A DNA stretch of 25,627 bases from Zestomicrobium sp964482405 (GTDB lineage Archaea; Thermoproteota; Thermoprotei_A; Sulfolobales; NBVN01), in contig CAYZXH010000023.1 of NCBI GenBank assembly GCA_964482405.1, forward strand, positions 1-25,627, written 5' to 3'. Position 1 is the stretch's first letter. The number at the start of each line of letters is the position of its first letter. Of this stretch, positions 1-7,567 are shown in pieces. The translations under genes were made by a program, and so were the position numbers. The notes beneath the pieces are model-generated. The model was not told the origin of the DNA. It was given only the letters and a program-made list of their open reading frames with translations, and ran no database searches.

Positions 1-10
1 GGATTTCACA

Positions 11-60
11 TCAGTGAAGAGAAGAGTCATCATATCCTCAGGAGAGCGTCGTGACATCAT
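11..60 (-). ncRNA. C/D box small guide RNA (dual guide)
   Basis: Read on the minus strand, this 50-nt element has every part of an archaeal C/D box sRNA in order: C box AUGAUGU (60-54, one change from RUGAUGA), a 12-nt guide CACGACGCUCUC (53-42), D' box CUGA (41-38), spacer GGAU (37-34), perfect C' box AUGAUGA (33-27), a second 12-nt guide CUCUUCUCUUCA (26-15) and D box CUGA (14-11). Such RNAs assemble with L7Ae, Nop5 and fibrillarin and direct 2'-O-methylation of rRNA or tRNA, at the target base paired to the fifth guide nucleotide before D or D'. From memory, the D' guide is nearly complementary to the conserved peptidyl-transferase region of 23S rRNA around E. coli 2587-2597. An AT-rich box (85-92) lies about 28 bp upstream of the C box, as expected for a TATA element. 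No protein gene overlaps. Confidence 0.88.
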
Positions 61-84
61 CTACTTAAAACCTTATTAGCTAGC

Positions 85-92
85 TATTAAAT
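85..92 (-). promoter_or_regulatory. TATA-like box for the C/D sRNA
   Basis: The minus strand reads ATTTAATA here. Its centre is about 28 bp upstream of the C box at 60, so transcription would begin just before the C box. The near-symmetric element could also serve the plus strand (start near 115), which would give the membrane protein gene at 178 a leader of about 60 nt. Confidence 0.45.
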
Positions 93-100
93 CTTTAGTA

Positions 101-148
101 GTGATGAGAAGAAACGATATGAGAGATGATTACAGCTGTCTCAGCTGA
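101..148 (+). ncRNA. possible C/D box sRNA (weak)
   Basis: On the plus strand there is a perfect C box GUGAUGA (101-107), an 11-nt stretch, a D'-like AUGA (119-122), a C'-like GAGAUGA (123-129), 15 nt and a perfect D box CUGA (145-148). The total of 48 nt fits the family. Against it, D' is imperfect, there is no spacer between D' and C', and the second guide is longer than the 12 nt seen in the two strong candidates of this window. It could instead be leader sequence of the downstream membrane protein gene. Confidence 0.3.
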
Positions 149-177
149 CTTCAACTTAAAATAATGTAGGCCTAACT

Positions 178-786
178 ATGGTAGGTTCGCGAATTTTAGA
201 AGCGCTCAAGCTTATTAAAGGGCTACCTAGTGGAAACTTGGGTGAGGACTTGAGTTATAGTAAGTCTGCTTTAGCCGGGATTCTCGCGGGCTTACTGTGT
301 GGTATAGTTATAGGGTTGCTATATGTCACAGTATTCGCACAATACATCACTGAATTAATTAACGAGATTTCCGAGCTTATATCGTCAACATACGGCGTAC
401 CCCATGAGTTAATATACAACCAGCTCTCCCAGGTCTTTCTAGTCATGAATCTAATCGCTCCTATCGCGTACGCTATTCAGTACGCACTACTAGGAGCTCT
501 CTTCGGCCTCCTCCAACACTACCTGATGTTGAAGCTCAAAACAAGCATATCATCTTCGGTAACTCTGACCGGCGCGATCTACGTAGTCCTACTAGGGATT
601 ATTCCCTCACTAGTCGTGACTGCTTCAGGCAACCCCCTACTCACGTTAATCCTGAGGAAATTCGGTTCCTTAATTTATGTCTACTCCGTACTACCTGGTG
701 TAATCTTCGTGACATTTCTGTACATCATAAACTTGGTTAGAGGTCCTTGGAAAAGGATTCTCGAAGCTAAACCCAGGGAAGTCTAG
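178..786 (+). CDS. four-helix membrane protein, unknown function
   Basis: I do not recognise the family. The 202-residue product has four strongly hydrophobic segments, at about 31-54, 86-115, 127-150 and 165-187. Between the first two is a polar loop, rich in Ile, Glu and Ser, of about 30 residues, and the C-terminus is short and basic. There is no signal peptide cleavage site or catalytic motif. The ATG at 178 has only a weak GTAGG site ahead of it. A TTG at 250 follows a much better GGTGAGG site (241-247) and would give a 178-residue protein that keeps all four helices, so the start is uncertain. A TATA-like CTTAAAATA lies at 155-163. The gene runs convergently into mtnA with a gap of about 20 bp. 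Confidence 0.7.
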   Translation: MVGSRILEALKLIKGLPSGNLGEDLSYSKSALAGILAGLLCGIVIGLLYVTVFAQYITELINEISELISSTYGVPHELIYNQLSQVFLVMNLIAPIAYAIQYALLGALFGLLQHYLMLKLKTSISSSVTLTGAIYVVLLGIIPSLVVTASGNPLLTLILRKFGSLIYVYSVLPGVIFVTFLYIINLVRGPWKRILEAKPREV

Positions 787-809
787 TTGGTTGAGGTTCA
801 CGCAACTAC

Positions 810-1853
810 TTAAGTAGATTTGAGGAGTTTCGTGATGGTTTCCTCGTAGGGTTGAGTTATCAAGCCTTTCTCCGTTACTATACCCCTTACTAAGTGCGGC
901 GGTGTTATGTCGAAAGCAGGGTTGATAACCTCTACATCAGGGATCGTTATGAGGAGTTTCCCGAGAATCTTACGTACCTCGTCAGGATTGCGTTCCTCGA
1001 TAACCACGTCCTCTAACTTGCTTACAGGGTCTATGGTTGAGGTCGGGGCTACCGCGTAGAAAGGTACGTTATGATGATGCGCTAACACGGCTATCGTGTA
1101 AGTACCTATCTTATTTATTACGTGCCCGGTCCTGAGTATCCTGTCAGCACCCACGAAAACCTTGCTCACCAACCCCCTACTCATCACGTAACCAACCATG
1201 TTATCGCTAATCAGCGTTACTGGAATCCCCTCCTTCTTAAGTTCCCATACTGTGAGGCGTGCTCCTTGAAGCATGGGCCTGGTCTCCGTAGCTATCACCT
1301 TGATTTTCTTGCCGGAATACCACGCATGTCTTATGACGCCTAACGCAGTCCCGTAACCTGCCGTGGCGAGAGCTCCGGCGTTACAGTGAGTTAGTACAGT
1401 ATCTCCGTCATTAATTAACTCACTACCTACCTCACTTAAAGCCTTATTAGTTCTTACGTCCTCATCGTATATCATAAGTGCTTCCCTAACCACACTCCCC
1501 CTCAACTCATCAACGCTGACGTAATCTCCTCGAATAACCTTCTCCATCCTACTCAAAGCCCAGAAGAGATTCACGGCGGTGGGCCTTGTCCTAGAGAATC
1601 TGTTAATGACTCTCAGCAAAACGGACTTAAACTCAAGCACGTCAACCCCCTCATACTTAGTCGCTGCGAGCGCAACCCCGAAAGCCGCTGCTACACCTAT
1701 AGCTGGAGCTCCCCTAATCTCCATGGTCTCTATCGCCTTAGCCAACCTCTCGTAATCCTCGGTCTCAACATACTCTTCTTCCCAAGGCAACTTCAGGGTG
1801 TTTAACCACCTGACCCTGCCGCCCAACCACTCAATAGGTTTGATGTTAAACAT
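810..1853 (-). CDS. mtnA: methylthioribose-1-phosphate isomerase (MtnA)
   Basis: Converts 5-methylthioribose-1-phosphate to 5-methylthioribulose-1-phosphate in salvage of methylthioadenosine, a cytosolic step. The 347-residue length is normal. Family marks are RGAPAIG at 48-54, the catalytic cysteine C157 in THCNAGALATAGYG, and the catalytic aspartate D237 in GADRI followed by NKIGTYTIAVLAH. The RGAPA signature separates MtnA from the related ribose-1,5-bisphosphate isomerases and the eIF2B regulatory subunits, which carry different residues there. The ATG start has an AGGTG site 8 nt upstream (1862-1866) and a TATA-like TTTTTTATAAAG at 1886-1897. The gene is divergent from the EndA-like gene. 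A methylthioadenosine-type amidohydrolase at the other end of the window may belong to the same pathway. Confidence 0.93.
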   Translation of the reverse strand: MFNIKPIEWLGGRVRWLNTLKLPWEEEYVETEDYERLAKAIETMEIRGAPAIGVAAAFGVALAATKYEGVDVLEFKSVLLRVINRFSRTRPTAVNLFWALSRMEKVIRGDYVSVDELRGSVVREALMIYDEDVRTNKALSEVGSELINDGDTVLTHCNAGALATAGYGTALGVIRHAWYSGKKIKVIATETRPMLQGARLTVWELKKEGIPVTLISDNMVGYVMSRGLVSKVFVGADRILRTGHVINKIGTYTIAVLAHHHNVPFYAVAPTSTIDPVSKLEDVVIEERNPDEVRKILGKLLITIPDVEVINPAFDITPPHLVRGIVTEKGLITQPYEETITKLLKST

Positions 1854-1885
1854 TGGTTAAGCACCTAATACTAGAGTTCAGCGAG

Positions 1886-1897
1886 CTTTATAAAAAA
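1886..1897 (-). promoter_or_regulatory. TATA-box promoter of mtnA
   Basis: The minus strand reads TTTTTTATAAAG. Its centre is about 38 bp ahead of the mtnA ATG, which predicts a transcription start near 1866 and a leader of about 13 nt that just includes the AGGTG ribosome site. Confidence 0.55.
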
Positions 1898-1953
1898 TAA
1901 GTGATAAAACATTTACTTCTTTAAGTCACTACAGGAAATTATAGTGGTGTTGG

Positions 1954-2469
1954 GTGTTGGGTGAGATCCTGCGTATAGTGGGCGTTAAGGATGGCAAACT
2001 CTTAGTGAGGGGCTCCCCGGAGATCTTCGCGGAATCTAGAGTCGGGGTTAAAACGACCGAGTTCTCCACATACCTGCTAGACTTAGTAGAGTTAGCTTAC
2101 CTCACGTACTTTAAGGAATGTGAGGTCGTCGACGTGGACGGTCAAAACCTCAAGTTGGGTGATCTATTCTCCAAGTATTCTAGGAGCAGGTATGACTGGA
2201 TCAAGTTTACGACCTTCCTCGACTTAAGGAATAGGGGTAGGGTAGCGCAGCCCGGCTACAGCGAGAACATGCTGATTTTCGAGATGAAGGGTCAGAGATA
2301 CGCTGTCTACGTAGTAGAGGAGAACTCCCCACTCAGCACGAAGGAACTACTCAGCTGGATTGATAGTGCGTTACTTAAGAATCTTGAGCCAGTTCTGGCT
2401 CTCGTTGACGCTAACGGTGACGTAACTTATTACACCGTGAGGAAGTACAGGTTAGAAGACTTGGTGTAA
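1954..2469 (+). CDS. tRNA-splicing endonuclease-like protein, probable non-catalytic (beta) subunit
   Basis: The C-terminal half matches the tRNA-intron endonuclease fold. It has the FLDLRNRG helix turn (about residues 88-95), the YAVYVVEEN strand (about 117-125), and the ending VLALVDANGDVTYYTV, which resembles the LVLAIVDxEGDVTYYEV end of EndA that carries the acidic inter-subunit loop. The three catalytic positions look empty: no tyrosine in the usual place after RG, no histidine before YAVYVV (GQR instead of HAK/HSK), and LE where the catalytic lysine is expected. In Crenarchaeota the enzyme is an alpha2-beta2 heterotetramer with a structural beta subunit, so I infer that this is beta and that a catalytic subunit lies elsewhere. 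GTG start at 1954; TTG at 1957 is an alternative. It is 3 nt from hisS, so the two are likely co-transcribed. Confidence 0.65.
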   Translation: MLGEILRIVGVKDGKLLVRGSPEIFAESRVGVKTTEFSTYLLDLVELAYLTYFKECEVVDVDGQNLKLGDLFSKYSRSRYDWIKFTTFLDLRNRGRVAQPGYSENMLIFEMKGQRYAVYVVEENSPLSTKELLSWIDSALLKNLEPVLALVDANGDVTYYTVRKYRLEDLV

Positions 2470-2472
2470 GTC

Positions 2473-3768
2473 ATGAAGATCCGGCTAGATCCTCTGAGAG
2501 GTATGAGAGACTTAATACCTCCGGACTCTGAAGAACTATACTACCTCAAGAAAACGTTTAGTGAGGTAGCTACTAGGTACGGCTACGAGTTAATAGTACT
2601 CCCGACACTGGAACTCTTCGACTTATTCGCCGTTAAGTCCGGGCCTGAGATAAAAAGGAGCATGTACGTCTTCAACGATAAAGGAGGGCGTCAAGTATGC
2701 TTAAGACCTGAATTCACTGCAGGGGTTGCTAGAGCTTACTTAAGACTAATGCGTAATAGGTCTAAACCCATAAAGCTATACTATATCGGACAAGCCTTCA
2801 GGTACGAAGAACCCCAAGCAGGTAGGTATAGGGAGTTCTTTCAAGCAGGTGTTGAATATTTAGGTGACCCGACCATAAACGCTGACGTAGAGCTCCTACT
2901 ACTCATAAGAGACTATTACAGGCTGGTAGGGTTAAGTAACTACAGGGTTAAGATAGGTAATATAGGGCTTTACAGACACTTATTCAATTCCTGGAAAATA
3001 CCTGAAGAAACTCAGGACTTAATAATACACTACCTCGACAAGAAAGAAGTTGAGAAAGCCATGAGTATAGTGAGGGAGTACGAGCCTTCAGGACAGGCAA
3101 TTATCGAGGAATTAATGAGCATATCCTCCTCAGAACCTGAGGAAATCAGGAGTCAGGTAGGTAGGTTGAGGCTAGACAGCGAGTCGTTAGAAGAACTTGA
3201 GAAAACAATAAAGATCCTCGAGCTTTCTAGGAAGCTAGGTATTAACGAGTCTTACGTGGATCTAGGCTTCGCTAGAGGGTTAGCATACTACACGGGCTTC
3301 ATATTCGAGGTAACAGTCCCCGACGCGGCCTTTAGCATAGGGGGTGGAGGGCGTTACGACAAACTAATCTCCTTATACGGCGGTGAGGACCTCCCAGCAA
3401 CAGGCTTCGCTCTAGGACTTGACAGAATGCACTTAGTACTCAAGAATAGGGGTTGGGAACTCCCCGAAAGAAGTGCTAAGATCGCGTTGATCGCGTTAAG
3501 CGATTATGTCGTCGAGATAGATAAGGTCGCCACAAGCTTCAGGAACGCTGGTTGCGTAGTGGACGTTAGGGTAGTCACTAAGAAGAAGGTTGGTGAGGTA
3601 TTGAGTGACATGGTTGAGAGAGGCTATGACTACGCGATATTTCTGGGTGAGAAGGAAGTTAAGGAGGGTACACTAACGATTAAAAACTTGAGGGAGAAGA
3701 CGCAGAGAACCCTCAAGATGAGTGAGTTGGAGGAGGTAGTGCATGAGTTCTTACGAGAAGGTAAGTGA
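2473..3768 (+). CDS. hisS: histidyl-tRNA synthetase
   Basis: Charges tRNA-His with histidine. This is a class II synthetase of 431 residues, a normal length. The N-terminus has LDPLRGMRDLIPPD. Motif 2 is YYIGQAFRYEEPQAGRYREF (103-122), the glycine-rich HisB segment is GGGGRYDKL near 290-298, and motif 3 is GFALGLDRM at 311-319. The C-terminal alpha/beta domain from about 334 is the anticodon-binding domain. The HisA motif reads RGLAYYTG (268-275) where most bacterial enzymes have RGLDYYTG; the catalytic arginine is kept. The ATG follows the EndA-like gene by 3 nt, and the last 26 nt overlap the deoxyhypusine synthase gene, so translation of the three genes is probably coupled. Confidence 0.97.
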   Translation: MKIRLDPLRGMRDLIPPDSEELYYLKKTFSEVATRYGYELIVLPTLELFDLFAVKSGPEIKRSMYVFNDKGGRQVCLRPEFTAGVARAYLRLMRNRSKPIKLYYIGQAFRYEEPQAGRYREFFQAGVEYLGDPTINADVELLLLIRDYYRLVGLSNYRVKIGNIGLYRHLFNSWKIPEETQDLIIHYLDKKEVEKAMSIVREYEPSGQAIIEELMSISSSEPEEIRSQVGRLRLDSESLEELEKTIKILELSRKLGINESYVDLGFARGLAYYTGFIFEVTVPDAAFSIGGGGRYDKLISLYGGEDLPATGFALGLDRMHLVLKNRGWELPERSAKIALIALSDYVVEIDKVATSFRNAGCVVDVRVVTKKKVGEVLSDMVERGYDYAIFLGEKEVKEGTLTIKNLREKTQRTLKMSELEEVVHEFLREGK

Positions 3769-4687
3769 TGTAAGGCTATGGAGGGGTATGAGGGTAAGTG
3801 ACTTAATCAAAGTGTACAGGGAGATACACGGGTTCACCGCTTCAAGCCTGTATGAAGCTACGGAGATACTTAAGGAAGGCGTTAAGGAAGCTGACTTAAG
3901 ATTCCTCTCTTTCACAGGTAACTTAGTTGCTACGGGACTTAGAGGATTGCTAGCTCAGTTAATAGATGAAGGCTTCTTTAACGTCATCATAACCACGTGC
4001 GGGACTTTAGATCACGACATAGCTAAAGCTTTGGGTGGTAATTACCTGAAAGGATATTTTGAAGCTGACGACCTAGAGTTGGAGAGGGTGGGTATACACA
4101 GGTTAGGGAACGTGTTTATACCTAAGGACTCTTACGGACCCCTCATAGAGTCCTTCGTTCGGGAGCTAGTGTATAAGGCTTCCTCAATTAAAGATGAGTG
4201 GGGAGTTAGAGAACTCCTCACGCTTGCTGGGGAGGCTTTATCCAGCGATCCCAACTCAATCATAGGGGTAGCTAAGAAGCATGGGGTACCTATTTACGTT
4301 CCAGGAGTTGTTGACGGAGCGTTTGGAACACAGCTATTCATCTATTCTCAATTCACTGGTTTTAAGCTGAACTTACTGAAAGACATGAAAGAGTTATCGG
4401 ACCTAGTCTTTCAATCTAAGAAAAGCCTAGCTTTAATACTTGGTGGGGGGATAAGCAAGCACCACACGATATGGTGGAATCAGTTCAAGAACGGCCTAGA
4501 TTACGCGGTTTACGTGACAACTGCAGTGGAATGGGACGGCAGCCTCAGCGGGGCTAGAAGCAGGGAGGCAATAAGTTGGGGAAAAATAAAGCCAAGTGCT
4601 AAACACATAACAGTTTACGGGGAGGTATCGGTACTGTTACCGATACTAGCTACCAGCCTCCTAGAAACAACCGCTAGTAACACTTGA
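3743..4687 (+). CDS. dys: deoxyhypusine synthase
   Basis: Transfers the 4-aminobutyl group of spermidine to a lysine of initiation factor aIF5A, the first step of hypusine formation, using NAD. The active-site lysine is K239 in GGGISKHH, followed by the family motif YAVYVTTAVEWDGSLSGA and SWGKI (278-282). The N-terminal FTASSLYEA segment (31-39) and LSFTGNLVATGLR (55-67) are also typical. At 314 residues the length is normal for archaea. The ATG at 3743 lies inside hisS with a strong GGAGGT site at 3731-3736, which supports a true 26-nt overlap and translational coupling. A short hairpin follows the stop (4693-4707). Confidence 0.95.
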   Translation: MSSYEKVSDVRLWRGMRVSDLIKVYREIHGFTASSLYEATEILKEGVKEADLRFLSFTGNLVATGLRGLLAQLIDEGFFNVIITTCGTLDHDIAKALGGNYLKGYFEADDLELERVGIHRLGNVFIPKDSYGPLIESFVRELVYKASSIKDEWGVRELLTLAGEALSSDPNSIIGVAKKHGVPIYVPGVVDGAFGTQLFIYSQFTGFKLNLLKDMKELSDLVFQSKKSLALILGGGISKHHTIWWNQFKNGLDYAVYVTTAVEWDGSLSGARSREAISWGKIKPSAKHITVYGEVSVLLPILATSLLETTASNT

Positions 4688-4692
4688 ACTTG

Positions 4693-4707
4693 ATGAAGGA
4701 GCTTCAT
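4693..4707 (+). terminator. short hairpin after the dys gene
   Basis: ATGAAG and CTTCAT form a perfect 6-bp stem around a GAG loop directly after the dys stop codon; a short T run (GATTTTAG) follows about 13 nt later. It may end the operon, although archaeal termination usually depends on T runs alone. The topVIB promoter starts about 20 nt further on. Confidence 0.3.
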
Positions 4708-4769
4708 ATGACACGATTTTAGACATATTCCTTTTAAGTTATTCTTATTATGAGTTTTTAGGTGGGAAG

Positions 4770-6389
4770 ATGAGCGAAGTAGAGAGTATAGAGAAGTTTA
4801 GAGCTTTATCACCGTCTGAATTCTTTTACAGGAATAGAGAGATAGCCGGATTTAGTAACCCCGCCAGAGCTCTTTACCAAACCGTTAGGGAATTGGTTGA
4901 GAACGCGCTGGATGCTACGGACACGCATCACATACTACCTGATGTTAAGGTAGTGATTAAGTCTGAAAGCAATGACGGCTCAAGAACCCTAACTAATAAC
5001 GAAGGAAGCACCGAAGAGTATGAGGGTATTCTCTACAGTATTCAGGTAGAGGATAACGGTATCGGGTTACCCCCTCAACACGTTCCCAGAGCTTTCGGTC
5101 AGTTACTATATAGTTCTAAGTACGTTCTCAGGCAGTCACGTGGGATGTTTGGTTTAGGAGCTAAGATGGCGATACTTTATGGGCAAATAACTACTGGAAG
5201 ACCTGCGGAGGTGATTACATCACAGATACTCTCAAAGAAGATCTACTACTTCAAGGTCAGCATAGATATAGCGAATAACACGCCGGTAATACATGAGTTC
5301 TCGATAATGGATAAAAACAATGAATGGCACGGGACCGTGGTTAAGATCCACCTAATAGGTGATTGGCAGAGATCTAAGCAGAAAATATATGATTACCTTA
5401 AAAGAACAGCCATAATTGCTCCTTACGCGAACATATACTTTGAGGATCCTGAAGGAAATATCGTGATGTTCAGGAGATCTACTGAGGAGATGCCTGTACC
5501 TCCGCGTGAGGTTAAGCCACACCCGTACGGAGTAGACATCGAGTTACTTAAGAGAATGCTCACCGACACAAACGCTAAGACTCTCTCTGAGTTCCTCGTA
5601 AAGGAGTTTCAGAACGTAGGCGAGTTAACGGCTCTGAAAATATTAGAGGGTGCCGGACTTAAGCCTAACCTCAAGCCATCTGAACTAACGTTAAACGACA
5701 TAACGGAGTTGATGAGGAGTATTAAAACGTCTAAGATTAAAGCTCCTTCAGGCAAGCACTTGTCTTCCTTAGGTGAGAAGCTCATCGTGTTGGGATTGAG
5801 GGAAACTTTAAAGCCTGAGTTCGCGGCCGCAGTAACGAGGAAAGCTAACGTTTACGAGGGTCACGCGTTCATAGTTGAGGCCGGGATAGCTTACGGCAAT
5901 AAAGTACCTCCATCCGATAAGCCCCTACTGCTTAGGTATGCTAATAAGATACCACTCCTCTACGATGAGTCAGCTGACGTGATGCGTAAGGTGGTGGACA
6001 ATATTGAGTGGAATAGGTATGGAGTTACGTTACCAGCCCCGCTAGCAGTATTAATCCACATATGCAGTACTAAAGTTCCGTACAAGGGTGTCGGCAAGGA
6101 AGCCGTGGCTGACGTGCCTGAAGTAGAGAAGGAGATAGAGCTAGCTGTGAGGGAGGTAGCTAGGAAGCTGAAGTCTTACCTATCCCGGAAAGCTAAGGAG
6201 TACGAGGAAGCTGAGAAAGCAGTAACCATAGCTAAGTATATACCTGACATAGCTCGCTCGCTACACGCGCTCACGGACGGCAAGTTCGAGCGTGAGGTGT
6301 TAGAGAGGGAACTACTGCAGTTACTGAATAAGAAGCTGACGATGCTTAAGATCAAGTCACTCAAGGAGGTAGTGATTGAGGTGAGCTAA
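4770..6389 (+). CDS. top6B: DNA topoisomerase VI subunit B
   Basis: ATP-binding subunit of the A2B2 type IIB topoisomerase that relaxes and decatenates DNA. The GHKL ATPase motifs are plain: ELVENALDATD (41-51, catalytic E and Mg-binding N), VEDNGIGLP (93-101) and GMFGLGAKMA (125-134). An H2TH-like segment follows near 260-320 and a transducer domain follows that, with SGKHLSSLGEKL containing the likely ATP-sensing lysine. The last 90 residues form a charged helix that joins subunit A. 539 residues is normal. The ATG has an AGGTGGG site just upstream and a TATA-like TTTTAAGTT at about 4732-4740. Subunit A starts 2 nt after the stop. Confidence 0.97.
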   Translation: MSEVESIEKFRALSPSEFFYRNREIAGFSNPARALYQTVRELVENALDATDTHHILPDVKVVIKSESNDGSRTLTNNEGSTEEYEGILYSIQVEDNGIGLPPQHVPRAFGQLLYSSKYVLRQSRGMFGLGAKMAILYGQITTGRPAEVITSQILSKKIYYFKVSIDIANNTPVIHEFSIMDKNNEWHGTVVKIHLIGDWQRSKQKIYDYLKRTAIIAPYANIYFEDPEGNIVMFRRSTEEMPVPPREVKPHPYGVDIELLKRMLTDTNAKTLSEFLVKEFQNVGELTALKILEGAGLKPNLKPSELTLNDITELMRSIKTSKIKAPSGKHLSSLGEKLIVLGLRETLKPEFAAAVTRKANVYEGHAFIVEAGIAYGNKVPPSDKPLLLRYANKIPLLYDESADVMRKVVDNIEWNRYGVTLPAPLAVLIHICSTKVPYKGVGKEAVADVPEVEKEIELAVREVARKLKSYLSRKAKEYEEAEKAVTIAKYIPDIARSLHALTDGKFEREVLERELLQLLNKKLTMLKIKSLKEVVIEVS

Positions 6390-6391
6390 TC

Positions 6392-7567
6392 GTGAGTCAC
6401 GGCACCCACCTCACATCTAAAGACTTAAGCGCTAGGAACAAAGCCATCGAAGTCATCAGGAGTAAATTCAGCGAGATTATTGAGGACGTGTTAAACGGCA
6501 GAAACCCCACCCTGGTTATAAGGAAGAGAACCTTAACCAACACAATATACGACGAAGTCAACGGACTCCTGAAGTTGGGGGAGGGAGTTCTTAAGAGGAG
6601 TTTTCTCAACGTCAACGAATCGAAGAAGTTCATGCAGACACTGTTGATCGCGAGCATAATCTACGAGTCTTTAAAGAATAACGAATACCCCACTATAAGA
6701 GACCTATACTATAGGGGCAAACACACGATCAAGTACCGCGACTTAGTTACGCGAAAGGTGAAGGAGGAAAACACGTGGGACGAACAGAAGGAGTCGGACT
6801 CGGTGATACGAGACCTGGAAGTATTTATTGATATGCTCAGGGAGGACATGCTCATACTGAGTAAGGAGAAAGGTAAGGTAGTAGGTAATATGAGGATCCG
6901 CTCAGGAGATGACGTAATAGACTTAAGTAAGATGGGTCACGGCGCGTACTCAATAGAACCTACCCCTGACTTAATAGAATTCCTTGATTACGACGTCGAG
7001 TACGTGTTAGTTATCGAGAAAGACGCTGTTTTCCAGCAATTACATAGGATAGGTTATTGGAGAACTAATAAGGCTCTGTTAGTCACTAGTGCCGGGCAAC
7101 CCGACAGAGCGACCAGAAGGTTCGTGAGGAGATTGAACGAGGAATTAAACCTCCCAGTATACATACTGACTGACAGCGACCCGTACGGGTTCTACATATA
7201 CAGCGTCTTCAGGGTTGGGTCAATAACCTTATCGTATGAGAGCGAACGCTTAGCCACGCCTAAAGCTAGATTCTTGGGAGTGATGATGTCTGACGTTTAC
7301 GGATCACCCAAACTAGGTAAGAAGCCGTATCTCTCAGAGAGTGAGAGGAAGAACTACATAATAAAAGCTAAGGAAATGGATATTAAGAGAGCTAAGGAAC
7401 TCATGAATTACAAGTGGTTCCAGACCCCGCGCTGGAAGGTCGAGATAGACATATTCTTAGAGAAGCTCTCGAAGCTTGAGATTGAGGCACTAACTAGCAA
7501 AGGACTGAAGTTCCTGGCCGACACCTACATACCGCAAAAAATTGAGGTCGGTGACTGGCTTGCATAG
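6392..7567 (+). CDS. top6A: DNA topoisomerase VI subunit A (Spo11 homologue)
   Basis: Cleaves DNA through a tyrosyl phosphodiester link; it is the homologue of meiotic Spo11. The 5Y-CAP domain holds TIRDLYYRGKH (101-111), whose tyrosine pair at 106/107 contains the nucleophile. The Toprim metal site is visible as E209 in YVLVIEKDAVF and D261 and D263 in LTDSDPYG. 391 residues is normal. The start is GTG at 6392, 2 nt after subunit B, so the two subunits are probably made in step. The 3' end overlaps the start of deoC by about 8 nt. Confidence 0.97.
   Translation: MSHGTHLTSKDLSARNKAIEVIRSKFSEIIEDVLNGRNPTLVIRKRTLTNTIYDEVNGLLKLGEGVLKRSFLNVNESKKFMQTLLIASIIYESLKNNEYPTIRDLYYRGKHTIKYRDLVTRKVKEENTWDEQKESDSVIRDLEVFIDMLREDMLILSKEKGKVVGNMRIRSGDDVIDLSKMGHGAYSIEPTPDLIEFLDYDVEYVLVIEKDAVFQQLHRIGYWRTNKALLVTSAGQPDRATRRFVRRLNEELNLPVYILTDSDPYGFYIYSVFRVGSITLSYESERLATPKARFLGVMMSDVYGSPKLGKKPYLSESERKNYIIKAKEMDIKRAKELMNYKWFQTPRWKVEIDIFLEKLSKLEIEALTSKGLKFLADTYIPQKIEVGDWLA

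Noticed and set aside
2473..3768. HisRS motif RGLAYYTG in place of RGLDYYTG as a sign of a paralogue such as HisZ
   Set aside because: The catalytic arginine, motif 2, HisB and the anticodon domain are all present, so it is a genuine synthetase; the change is probably a lineage variant.
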